This document shows positions 1 through 12,008 of a stretch of 64,000 nucleotides of DNA, piece after piece (positions within the stretch are counted from its first letter, which is position 1; each line of letters starts with the position of its first letter). The position numbers and the translations under genes are program-made. The DNA comes from Pseudomonadota bacterium (lineage in GTDB: Bacteria > Pseudomonadota > Gammaproteobacteria > Steroidobacterales > Steroidobacteraceae): NCBI GenBank assembly GCA_025356075.1, contig JANXUT010000068.1, positions 186,001 through 250,000 on the forward strand, read 5' to 3'. A model generated the notes under the pieces. The model made no database searches. It was not told where the DNA came from and was given only the letters and a program-made list of their open reading frames with translations.

Positions 1-9
1 GAGGCGGCC

Positions 10-558
10 ATGGCAGAACAAGCGACCATCGCCCGACCCTACGCCCGCGCCGCCTTCGGCCACGCGCGCGATACGAGCGGCTTCGCCGCCTGGTCGCAGC
101 TGCTCGCCGCCGGCGCCGCGGTTGCGGCGACCCCGGGCGCGGAGGAGCTGTTCGGCAATCCGCGCGTCAGCGAAGCGCAGCTGATCGAGTTGATCGCCGG
201 CGTCGCGAAGGACTGCGGGGCAAGTGTCGGCACCGACGGCCGCAACTTCCTCGCGCTGCTCGCGCACAACCGAAGGCTCGGCTTCCTGCCGGCGATCGCG
301 GCGCAGTTCGAGACGCTCAGGGCCGAGGTCGAGAACACGCTCGACGTCGAAGTCACGACCGCGTTCGCGCTGGAGCCCGCGCAGCGCGAGCGGCTCAGCC
401 AGGCGCTCGCGAAGCGCTTCAAGCGCCAGGTCCGCCTCGCGGAGACGATCGACACCTCGCTCGTGGGTGGTGCCATCGTGCGAGCGGGCGACCTCGTCAT
501 CGACGGATCCGTGCAGGGGCGTCTCGCGCGCCTGCAGCAGCAGATTTCACAGCCATAA
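10..558 (+). CDS. atpH: ATP synthase F1 subunit delta
   Basis: This 182-residue protein is the delta subunit, the stalk piece that ties the F1 head to the b subunits of Fo. It starts MAEQATIARPYARAAF, the usual family opening with the conserved RPYA motif, and ends in the expected LVGGAIVRAGDLVIDGS region. A GAGGCGG ribosome site precedes the ATG. It is followed after 47 nt by atpA, so it belongs to the atp operon whose atpB, atpE and atpF presumably lie to the left of the window. Confidence 0.96.
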   Translation: MAEQATIARPYARAAFGHARDTSGFAAWSQLLAAGAAVAATPGAEELFGNPRVSEAQLIELIAGVAKDCGASVGTDGRNFLALLAHNRRLGFLPAIAAQFETLRAEVENTLDVEVTTAFALEPAQRERLSQALAKRFKRQVRLAETIDTSLVGGAIVRAGDLVIDGSVQGRLARLQQQISQP

Positions 559-605
559 GTCCGCGAGGGCTTGTGGCCGACAAAGCTTGAGTCAAGGAAA
601 GCAGC

Positions 606-2147
<1,542 letters not shown>

Positions 2148-2154
2148 GACGACC

Positions 2155-4474
<2,320 letters not shown>

Positions 4475-4484
4475 GGTATCCGCC

Positions 4485-4907
4485 ATGGCCAACACCATCA
4501 ACGTCGACATCGTCAGCGCCGAAGGCGAGATCTTTTCAGGTCCCGCCGCGATGGTGTTCGTGCCGGCCGTGCAGGGCGAGATCGGCATCGCGCCCAGGCA
4601 CGCGCCGCTGCTGACCATGTTGAAGCCGGGTGAAGTGCGGGTGCAGTCGCCCGATGGCGAAGAACACGGCTTTTACGTTGGTGGTGGCGCCCTCGAGATC
4701 CAGCCGCAGCGCGTAACGGTGTTGGCCGATACGGCTATTCGCGCCAAAGACCTTGACGAGGCGGCGGCGCTCGCGGCTATGCAAAGAGCGGAAGAAGCGC
4801 TGCGCGACCGCGGATCGGTGATCGAGGTTGCGCAGGCGCAGGCTGAAGCCGCACGCGCGGCGGCGCAACTCGCCGCGATCCGGCGCCTGCGCAAGCCGCG
4901 CAGCTAG
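4485..4907 (+). CDS. atpC: ATP synthase F1 subunit epsilon
   Basis: This 140-residue protein is the epsilon subunit, which couples the rotor to the c-ring and can inhibit ATP hydrolysis. The N-terminal beta-sandwich holds the family motif GEIGIAPRHAPLLTML, and a C-terminal helical hairpin rich in Ala and Arg follows. It is the last gene of the atp operon; a GC-rich hairpin starts 7 nt after the stop codon. Confidence 0.96.
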   Translation: MANTINVDIVSAEGEIFSGPAAMVFVPAVQGEIGIAPRHAPLLTMLKPGEVRVQSPDGEEHGFYVGGGALEIQPQRVTVLADTAIRAKDLDEAAALAAMQRAEEALRDRGSVIEVAQAQAEAARAAAQLAAIRRLRKPRS

Positions 4908-4913
4908 CCCGTC

Positions 4914-4935
4914 CCGGGCCGCTTGCGCGGCCCGG
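4914..4935. terminator. hairpin terminator between atpC and convergent peptidase
   Basis: A perfect 9-bp GC stem (CCGGGCCGC / GCGGCCCGG) with a TTGC loop is followed on the plus strand by a short pyrimidine stretch (ctttctatt). It sits between the stop codons of atpC and the convergent S9 peptidase gene, so it may terminate transcription from both sides. Confidence 0.7.
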
Positions 4936-4943
4936 ACCACTTT

Positions 4944-6998
4944 CTATTGCCGGTGCTGGTCGAACCAGCCGGCGACGTACAGAATCTTCATTGCCTGGTG
5001 ACTCGGGAAGCGTTGAATGCCGTGCGGTTCGCTTGGCACCCGCACGAGCACGCTCTCGACATTCCGTAGCTTCAGCGCCGTGTAGAACTGCTCCGCCTCC
5101 GAAATAGGCGTGCGGTAGTCCTCCTCGCCCGTCATCACGAGGGAAGGCGTCTTGACCTTGCCGACCAGGGTGCTCAACGACCGCTGCATGTAGTGGTCCG
5201 TGTTCTCCCACGGAACACCCGGGAACCAGTAGCGCGAGATCCACGGAATGTCCGTCGTCAGCGCGAAGCTGTACCAGTTGATGACCGGATAGAGCACGGC
5301 AGCGGCCCTGAAGCGGTCGGTGTGTTCGATCATCCAGCAGGTGAGTACACCGCCGCCGCTGCCGCCCGTGACGAACAGGTTCTTCGGGTCGACGTAACCT
5401 TTCGCGAGCACCGCATCGACGCCGCTGTTGAGGTCATCGAAGTCATCGCCCGGGTAGGCGTGGTGGATGAGATTGCCGAATTCCTTGCCGTAGCCCGTGC
5501 TGCCGCGCGGGTTGGCGTAGAGGACCACATAGCCGGCCGACGCCCAGGACTGCTTCTCGAGGTCGAAGCGCGGGCCGTAGTTCGCGAACGGGCCGCCGTG
5601 GATTTCGAGGATCAGCGGATATTTCCTCGCCGGGTCGAAGTGCGGGGGCTTGACGACCCAGCCCTGGATCCTTCGACCGTCCTTCGAGGAGGTCCACCAC
5701 AGCTCCTCGACTTGGCCGGGAGGCTTCTGTGCGAAGAACTCCCGGTTGAGCGACGTCAGCACCTTGCTCGCCGCCGGCCCGGTGACGGCGACATCACCGG
5801 CGCTGGCTGCGGTGCCGTAGGTGAAGGCGAGGGCGCCGGAGCGTGACACCGAGAACGTGCCACTTTCGCCATACGCGCTCGTGCCCGTGGCGAGGTGCTC
5901 GGCGATCTTCTTGAACGAGCCGTCCCGGGTCAGGAAGCCGATCTTCGTGTCGCCTTCGTCCTCGTACTGGAAGTAGACACCGCTACCATCGGCCCGCCAG
6001 ACGGGATTTTCGACGTCGCGGTCGAGCTTGTCCGAGAGGAGCCGCGCCCCGCTGCCATCGCGATTCATCAGGTAGAGCCGCGTGACCTGGTAGCCGTCGT
6101 AGTTGTCGTCGTAGCCGGTGTAGGCCACCAGCTTGCCGTCCGGCGAGATCGCCGGTGCATTGTCCGGGCCCTTGCGGGTGGTCAACGCGCGGGCCGTGCC
6201 GTCCGCGATGGAGAATTCGTAGAGATCGGTGTCGCGCGGCTCGGCCTGGTAATTGGCGTGACGGTTGACCGAGGCGATGAGGAACTTGCCATCGGGCGTG
6301 AACACCGGGTGCGCGCGCAGCGTCGTCCAGCCGCCGTTGTGGAAGTCGCCCGACGAGACCTGCCGCGGCGCACCGCCGTCGGCGGACACGATGAAGAGCT
6401 GCGAATAGCCCGGCGGTAGGTAGCCGATGCCATCGAAGCGGTATACGAGCTGGTCGTAGGCCTTGGCGGGGGAAGCCCACTTCGCGCCTGCGGGCGGCGC
6501 CGGCAGGTCGGCGACCTTCGTCTCGGCGCCGCGAACGAGTGCCGTGAACACCAGCGAGCGGCTGTCAGCGGACCAGCTGAATTCATCCGGGGACTCCGTG
6601 CCGTTGGTGAGCTGCGCCGTCTGACCCGAGGCGATCCATCGCACCATCAGCTGGACGCGACCCTCGACCTCGGCGAGGAACGCGATCCGCGTCCCATCCG
6701 GCGACCAGCGCGGCGAGGTGTCTTTGCGGTTGCCAGTGGTCAGCGGATGGTGGTTGCCGCCATCGGCATCGACGCTCCAGAGGTTCGAGTAGCGGTGATC
6801 GGTCATCACGTCGGCGAATTCCCGCACGTAGACGACCTGCCGTCCGTCCGGGGAGATCTGCGGGTCGCTCGCGATCTGCAGCACGAAGTCATCCGTCGCC
6901 GCGATCCGGTCGGCGCTCCCCTGCGCGGCGAGTGTCGGGCCGACGGCGGCGGCGCCTGCGAGGAGCGACCACAGGGCGACTCGTGCGATGTAGGTCAT
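4944..6998 (-). CDS. exported S9 family peptidase (DPP/acylaminoacyl-peptidase type)
   Basis: This 684-residue serine peptidase cleaves short peptides, probably in the periplasm. A signal peptide (MTYIARVALWSLLAGAAA) is followed by a beta-propeller with TolB-like repeats (SPDGRQVVYVREF, SPDGTRIAFLAEV) and a C-terminal alpha/beta hydrolase domain. The nucleophile lies in VTGGSGGG (about Ser547), with the likely Asp in GEEDYRTP and the His in EPHGIQRF. The reading frame is open for another kilobase upstream, but the propeller and signal peptide fix the start at 6998. It is divergent from the tricorn-type protease gene, so the two are likely used together. Confidence 0.9.
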   Translation of the reverse strand: MTYIARVALWSLLAGAAAVGPTLAAQGSADRIAATDDFVLQIASDPQISPDGRQVVYVREFADVMTDHRYSNLWSVDADGGNHHPLTTGNRKDTSPRWSPDGTRIAFLAEVEGRVQLMVRWIASGQTAQLTNGTESPDEFSWSADSRSLVFTALVRGAETKVADLPAPPAGAKWASPAKAYDQLVYRFDGIGYLPPGYSQLFIVSADGGAPRQVSSGDFHNGGWTTLRAHPVFTPDGKFLIASVNRHANYQAEPRDTDLYEFSIADGTARALTTRKGPDNAPAISPDGKLVAYTGYDDNYDGYQVTRLYLMNRDGSGARLLSDKLDRDVENPVWRADGSGVYFQYEDEGDTKIGFLTRDGSFKKIAEHLATGTSAYGESGTFSVSRSGALAFTYGTAASAGDVAVTGPAASKVLTSLNREFFAQKPPGQVEELWWTSSKDGRRIQGWVVKPPHFDPARKYPLILEIHGGPFANYGPRFDLEKQSWASAGYVVLYANPRGSTGYGKEFGNLIHHAYPGDDFDDLNSGVDAVLAKGYVDPKNLFVTGGSGGGVLTCWMIEHTDRFRAAAVLYPVINWYSFALTTDIPWISRYWFPGVPWENTDHYMQRSLSTLVGKVKTPSLVMTGEEDYRTPISEAEQFYTALKLRNVESVLVRVPSEPHGIQRFPSHQAMKILYVAGWFDQHRQ

Positions 6999-7039
6999 GT
7001 GCGTCCACCCGCTGTTGGGTTGAAGAATTGATCGCGAAG

Positions 7040-7058
7040 CGGACGGATTGTACGTCCG
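7040..7058. promoter_or_regulatory. inverted repeat around a minus-strand -10 box
   Basis: The 6-bp arms CGGACG and CGTCCG enclose a 7-nt core that reads TACAAT on the minus strand, one mismatch from the -10 consensus. It lies about 45 nt before the S9 peptidase start in the 273-bp gap between two divergent protease genes, a natural place for an operator. The -35 region is poor. No other gene is visible in the gap; the tricorn gene has its own strong ribosome site, AAGGGAGAG. Confidence 0.35.
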
Positions 7059-7271
7059 GATCGCCACCCGATCGTCGCCGCACCGCAATAGAAAGCCCCA
7101 ACCCACGACCTGGCGCGTTGACGCCGTGCACGAGGGCCGTCGCTGAAATAGACTGGCCGCGGCGCCGGTCGAAGACGGCCCCGCGCTCGCGCCGAGCCGG
7201 GGCGCCCGGGTACGTTCCCGGGTCTGCGCGAACACGGCACTCGAACAACAATCCTGCTGAAGGGAGAGATC

Positions 7272-10200
7272 ATGCGACGCCTCTGCCGGCTCTTCACGCT
7301 GCTGCTGATCGGTGTGCTCGCGACCGTCACCGTCCGGGCCGACCCGGCTGAGGTGGGCCGGGCTCGCCTCCTCCTCCGCAATCCCACGCTCAGCCGCACG
7401 CGAATCGCGTTCGAGTTTGCCGGCGAGATCTGGACCGTCGCGCGCGAAGGCGGAGCAGCGCAGCTTCTCGTCAACGGGCAAGGCCATTGCAGCACCCCGA
7501 TCTATTCCCCCGACGGGAGTCTCATCGCGTACACGGGGACCTACGACGGCAACACCGACGTCTACGTCGTGCCGGCCGCAGGTGGCGAACCGACGCGGCT
7601 CACCTACCACCCGGAACCGGACGAGGCGCTCGGCTGGACTCCGGACGGCAAGAGCGTGCTGTTCCGCTCCATGCGAGCCGCCGTCAGGGACCTGCCGCAG
7701 CTCTACACGGTGGCCGCGACGGGGAGCTTTCCGGCGCGCGTGCCGCTGCCCTCGGGATTTGAGGCGAGCTTCAGCCCGGACGGCCGGCACCTCGCCTACA
7801 CGCCGTTCAACCAGTGGCAGCCGGCCTGGAAGAAATACCGCGGCGGGCAAACCACCCGCGTGTGGCTCGCGGATCTCGCCACCTCGACTGTCGAGAAAGT
7901 GCCGCGCGAGAATTCGAACGACCGCAATCCCGTCTGGGTCGGCGACAAGGTGTATCTCCTGTCCGACCGCAATGGACCGGTGACGCTGTTTGAATTCGAC
8001 CTGAAGAGCCATGCCGTCCGCGAGCTCGTCCAAAATCCCCGCGGCGCCGACATTTCATCCGCCTCCGCGGGCCCCGACGGGATCATCTACAGCCAGTTCG
8101 GCACGCTCAACATCTACGACTTCGCGACTGGCCAGGTGCACGCGGTCGCCATCACGATCCCCGGCGAGCGGGCGCAGCTGCGCGCGCACTACGAGAAGCT
8201 TGATCCCCGGCAGATCCTGAACGCCGCCATCTCGCCCTCCGGCAAGCGCGTGCTATTGGAAGCACGCGGCGAGATCCTGTCGGTGCCCGCCGAGAAGGGT
8301 GACGTCCGCAACCTCACGCAGAGCCCGGGCGTTGCCGACCGCGATCCCGCTTGGTCGCCCGACGGCAAATGGGTCGCGTGGTTCTCGGACGAATCGGGCG
8401 AGTACTCGCTCCACCTGCGCTCGCCCGACGGGCTCGGGCCGGTGCGCACGATCGGCCTCGGCCAGCCACCGTCCTTCTTCTATGCCCCGCGCTTCTCGCC
8501 GGACAGCAAGAAGATTACCTACCACGACAAGCGGCTGAACCTGTGGGTGCTCGACCTCGACCACCCCGTGCCGGTGAAGGTCGACACGGATCGCTACGAC
8601 ACGCCGAACTTCCACCTCGATCCCGCCTGGTCCGCCGACAGCCGCTGGATCGTCTACACCAAGCAGCTTCCCAATCACCTGCACGCCGCGTTCGTCTATT
8701 CGCTCGCCGACAAGCAGGTTCGCCAGCTGACCGACGGGCGCAGCGACGTGCTCTCGCCCCGCTTCGATCGGAACGGCAAGTACCTCTACTTCATTGCCGG
8801 TACCGATGCGGGCCTCGGCGCCGGCTGGCTCGACATGAGCAGCATGGGCCGGGCGCAGACGAGTGCCGCCTACGTCGTGGTGCTCAGGCGCGACCAACCC
8901 TCGCCGGTCGGACCTGAAAGCGACGAGGAAGGGGCGCCGGCCGATGAGCCGAAGCCCGCCGAGGCTGCCGCCAAGGACGCCAAGGATGCGAAGGCGCCGA
9001 AGGCGCTGGCGCCCGTCGAGGTGCGCATTGATTTCGACGGGCTCGACCAGCGGATCCTGTCGCTGCCAATCCCGTGGGCGCGGTACTCGGCGCTCGAGAC
9101 GGACGGCAAGGGGGCGCTCTTCCTGGTCGCGGCACGCGCCGCGCTCGCCGACCACGACTACCTGACGATGTTCGAGGCCCCGCCGACCGAGGAGGTGTCC
9201 CGCTTCGACCTGAAGACTCGCAAAGCCGAGCGGCTCCTCGCCGCGGTCGATCCCGACAGCTTTGCCGTGTCGGCCGACGGGACGAAGGTGCTCTACTCCG
9301 TCCACAAGAAGTGGTTCGTCGTGCCGTCCGAGAAGGAACCGAAGGAGGGCGATGGCGCGCTCAAGCTCGAGGACGTGAGTTTTCGGGTCGAGCCGCGCAA
9401 GGAATGGCAGCAGATGTACCGCGAGGCGTGGCGCATCGAGCGTGACTTCCTCTACGACCCGCATTTCCACGGCCTCGATCTTGCCAAGGCCGAGCAGGCC
9501 TATGCGCCGTTCGTCGGCGGCCTTGCGAGCCGCGGCGATCTCACTGTGCTGTTCGAGGAGATGACGGGGCACATCAGCGTCGGCCACACCTTCGTGCGCG
9601 GCGGTGAATCGCCGCCCCCGAACCCGGTCAACGTCGGGCTCCTCGGCGCTGACTACCGCCTCGTCGATGGCCACGTGCAGTTCGCGCGGGTGCTGGCCGG
9701 CGAGAACTGGAATCCGGCCGCCGCGGCGCCGCTGACGCAACCGGGCGTCAATGTCGCCGCCGGCGAGTTCCTGCTTGCCGTGAACGGCGGCCCGGTTGAT
9801 GGCAATGGCGATGTGTATCGCTACTTCGAGGGCCTCGCGGGCAAGCAGACCGTGCTCACCGTGGGGCCAAAGGCCGACGGCACGGGTTCGCGCACCGTCA
9901 CCGTCGTGCCGGTGGCCTCCGAGGGGGATCTGCGGCTGCTGTCGTGGATGGAGGCGAACCGACGGCTCGTCGATGAACGCTCGGGCGGGCGCGTCGCGTA
10001 CGTCTTCCTGCCGGACACCGCGTTCGAGGGCTTCACCAACTTCAACCGCTATTTCTTCTCGCAGGTGGGCAGGGACGCGGTCATCGTGGATGAGCGCTTC
10101 AACCACGGCGGCTCGATCGCGGACTTCGTCGTCGACCAGCTGAAGAAGACGCCGCAGATGATCAACTCAACCCGCGAGGGCGAGCCGATGGTCGAGCCGG

Positions 10201-10613
10201 CGCAGGCGATCTTTGGACCGAAGGTCATGATCGTCAACCAGATGTCGGGATCCGGCGGCGATGCGATGCCGTGGCTCTTCAAGAAAGCGCAGATCGGCCC
10301 GCTCGTCGGCGTGCGAACCTGGGGCGGCCTCGTCGGGATCTCGGGCTATCCGCCGCTGATCGACGGCGGCAGCATCACGGCGCCGCGCTGGGCGATCTAC
10401 GGGACGAACGGCAACTGGGAGGTCGAGAACATCGGCATCGCGCCCGACATCGAGGTCGAGCAGGACCCGGCGCTGATGCGCGACGGCGCCGACCCGCAGC
10501 TCGATCGCTCGATCCAGGTGGCGCTCGACCTGCTCGCGAAGTCGCCACCCGCGAAATTCGTGCGTCCCGCCGCGCCCGACTTCAAGCCGGTAGTGCCGGA
10601 CTTCAAGAACTGA
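7272..10613 (+). CDS. exported tricorn-type S41 protease
   Basis: This 1113-residue protein resembles archaeal tricorn protease. The order is a signal peptide ending near VTVRA, two N-terminal beta-propellers (SPDGSLIAYTG, SPDGKWVAWFSDES), an Ala/Lys/Glu/Asp-rich linker near residues 550-580, a core domain, a PDZ-like domain, and the S41 domain. The probable nucleophile is the second Ser of NQMSGSGGDA (about Ser994), with the downstream Glu in the WEVENIGIAPD block. The His lies in VGHTF, where archaeal tricorn has Ser-His. Tricorn enzymes trim oligopeptides, and the divergent S9 peptidase could finish the job. The signal peptide places it outside the cytoplasm, unlike archaeal tricorn. Confidence 0.9.
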   Translation: MRRLCRLFTLLLIGVLATVTVRADPAEVGRARLLLRNPTLSRTRIAFEFAGEIWTVAREGGAAQLLVNGQGHCSTPIYSPDGSLIAYTGTYDGNTDVYVVPAAGGEPTRLTYHPEPDEALGWTPDGKSVLFRSMRAAVRDLPQLYTVAATGSFPARVPLPSGFEASFSPDGRHLAYTPFNQWQPAWKKYRGGQTTRVWLADLATSTVEKVPRENSNDRNPVWVGDKVYLLSDRNGPVTLFEFDLKSHAVRELVQNPRGADISSASAGPDGIIYSQFGTLNIYDFATGQVHAVAITIPGERAQLRAHYEKLDPRQILNAAISPSGKRVLLEARGEILSVPAEKGDVRNLTQSPGVADRDPAWSPDGKWVAWFSDESGEYSLHLRSPDGLGPVRTIGLGQPPSFFYAPRFSPDSKKITYHDKRLNLWVLDLDHPVPVKVDTDRYDTPNFHLDPAWSADSRWIVYTKQLPNHLHAAFVYSLADKQVRQLTDGRSDVLSPRFDRNGKYLYFIAGTDAGLGAGWLDMSSMGRAQTSAAYVVVLRRDQPSPVGPESDEEGAPADEPKPAEAAAKDAKDAKAPKALAPVEVRIDFDGLDQRILSLPIPWARYSALETDGKGALFLVAARAALADHDYLTMFEAPPTEEVSRFDLKTRKAERLLAAVDPDSFAVSADGTKVLYSVHKKWFVVPSEKEPKEGDGALKLEDVSFRVEPRKEWQQMYREAWRIERDFLYDPHFHGLDLAKAEQAYAPFVGGLASRGDLTVLFEEMTGHISVGHTFVRGGESPPPNPVNVGLLGADYRLVDGHVQFARVLAGENWNPAAAAPLTQPGVNVAAGEFLLAVNGGPVDGNGDVYRYFEGLAGKQTVLTVGPKADGTGSRTVTVVPVASEGDLRLLSWMEANRRLVDERSGGRVAYVFLPDTAFEGFTNFNRYFFSQVGRDAVIVDERFNHGGSIADFVVDQLKKTPQMINSTREGEPMVEPAQAIFGPKVMIVNQMSGSGGDAMPWLFKKAQIGPLVGVRTWGGLVGISGYPPLIDGGSITAPRWAIYGTNGNWEVENIGIAPDIEVEQDPALMRDGADPQLDRSIQVALDLLAKSPPAKFVRPAAPDFKPVVPDFKN

Positions 10614-10772
10614 CGGGTTGCCTGGCCGTCGATGGAATGATCGAGACCGTCGTGGGGCGCGCCACGCGCTCCGCGGCGCTCGTCAAGAAGCAAGGTCTTG
10701 CCGATTCCCGGTTCGCTGGCGCCCGAGCCCGCCGCGCGCGTCGCGTCCGTGAGGGCCAGGTCTTGGCTCCCG

Positions 10773-11293
10773 TCAGCGCACCCTCTCGAGTACCCGTGTC
10801 CACGTCTTGCCGTCGCCGATCACGAGCCGGTCGCCGTCGAGACGATACGGCCGACGTTGGTCGGTCCCGGCGTAGCCGTTGCTGATGTCGCTCACAAGTG
10901 ATGGACGACGACTCCCGCGGCGGCATCGACCGTATAGGTTCCCCAGTAGGCGACATAGCCCTCGAGGAGCGCCCGCGCCTGCTCCGCACTGCATACGGGA
11001 AGCTCGCGCTCGGCAGCGGCGCCGGGGCGGTTCTTCTTGGTGGCGGCGACGCACGTGGGGTTCGCGGGATTGGCAATCTGGATGGCGACGTGCCCATCGG
11101 CCGTGTAGACGAACAACCCGACGGGCTTGTCGCCGAACAGGTGGACCGCCTGCCCGTTCTCCACGTCCTCGAAGGACACGAGACGCCACGTGCCAACGAG
11201 GCTTGCCGGTGCCGGCGGTTCCACGCCGAAAGCCCCGGCCGCCGTGACGAGCGCGGCGAGGAGCACGATGGCTGCCGTCTTCGAAGGTCGCAT
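10773..11293 (-). pseudogene. exported lipocalin-like protein, frameshifted
   Basis: The reading frame starts at 11293 (MRPSKTAAIVLLAALVTAA, a signal peptide; a GGGGAA ribosome site lies just upstream, and a second ATG exists at 11308). It shows the lipocalin-like domain motifs VGTWRLVSFEDVE and VGLFVYTADGHVAIQ, then stops with VVHHL at 10892. The missing C-terminus (VSDISNGYAG, then YRLDGDRLVIGDG) continues in another frame to a stop at 10773. Restoring a single G in CACTTGTGAGC would rejoin them into a protein of about 173 residues. This is either a real single-base deletion or a sequencing error. Confidence 0.8.
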
Positions 11294-11366
11294 GTTTCTA
11301 TTCCCCATTCTGTTGTGCCCGTGTGCGGGCCGCGAGCGTTGGTCGCGCGCGCCGTCAGTTGCTCGC

Positions 11367-11863
11367 CTACTGCCGGAATGCCTGTTGAATGAGCTTAACG
11401 TATTCGTCTCTCGCCGCCTCGCTGGTCATGAGCTTCCCCGCCGTTGTTCCAGCAACGCTGTGGCTGAATTGAACTACCCTGATGCGATCTACCGGCGATA
11501 GCTGGATGGCGGGGGATGGATTCTGGATTTGAGCGGACTCTGGGCGGTAACCGATCGCCCAACGGCTGAGTCATAGAAGTTCGCTCTGTCACGCGCCTCC
11601 GCTGCCGAGAGGTTGCGCGCCAATACCGATGCCACCAGTGCTTCGATTCTCTCCGGCGGCGCCGCAACAATCCGCTCGACGGCGGGATTCGACGTGCCGG
11701 CGGTGGCGACTCCCCTTCGGATGCCGCCCTGGAAGGCTTCTGCAAAGTGGACGACGCGAAGCCACCGCTCGGTTTCCTGAAGCGTCTGACGGTCCGGCCC
11801 GTACTGCGCAAGCACCGGCAGTGAGCCAAGCACGAGCAGAAAACATAGGAACACGCGCTTCAT
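11367..11863 (-). pseudogene. exported DUF2059-like protein, frameshifted
   Basis: The frame from 11863 codes for a signal peptide (MKRVFLCFLLVLGSLPVLA) and a helical domain with the DUF2059-like segment LSAAEARDRANFYDSAVGR, then ends early at 11489. A second frame overlaps without a stop and reads LSPVDRIRVVQFSHSVAG and SEAARDEYVKLIQQAFRQ to a TAG at 11367, which looks like the proper C-terminus. One extra G in AGTCCGCTC near 11538 would restore a protein of about 165 residues. It is the second gene in a row with an apparent one-base loss. The function of the family is unknown; it is exported. Confidence 0.65.
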
Positions 11864-12008
11864 GGGTCTCCCGAATCGGAGGCAGTGCTGATGCGGAGCT
11901 TGGTCACGGACACCGCAGGTCAGGCATCGCGGATCGCCCCGGCTGACCCATCGATGGCGTCGCTGACGGGCCGCCCGGCGTCGCGCGGCGACGCCGAACG
12001 CGACGGCA

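Noticed and set aside
4944-6998. Lasso-peptide isopeptidase, as in TonB receptor/isopeptidase clusters
   Set aside because: Such isopeptidases are also exported S9 enzymes near TonB receptors, but no lasso precursor, B/C maturation genes or FecI/FecR pair is visible.
6999-8033. N-terminal extension of the S9 peptidase frame
   Set aside because: It runs through the divergent tricorn gene. A signal peptide at 6998 marks the real start.
8253-10106. 617-codon minus-strand frame opposite the tricorn gene
   Set aside because: Antisense shadow of a conserved protein; the product is low-complexity and matches nothing recognisable.
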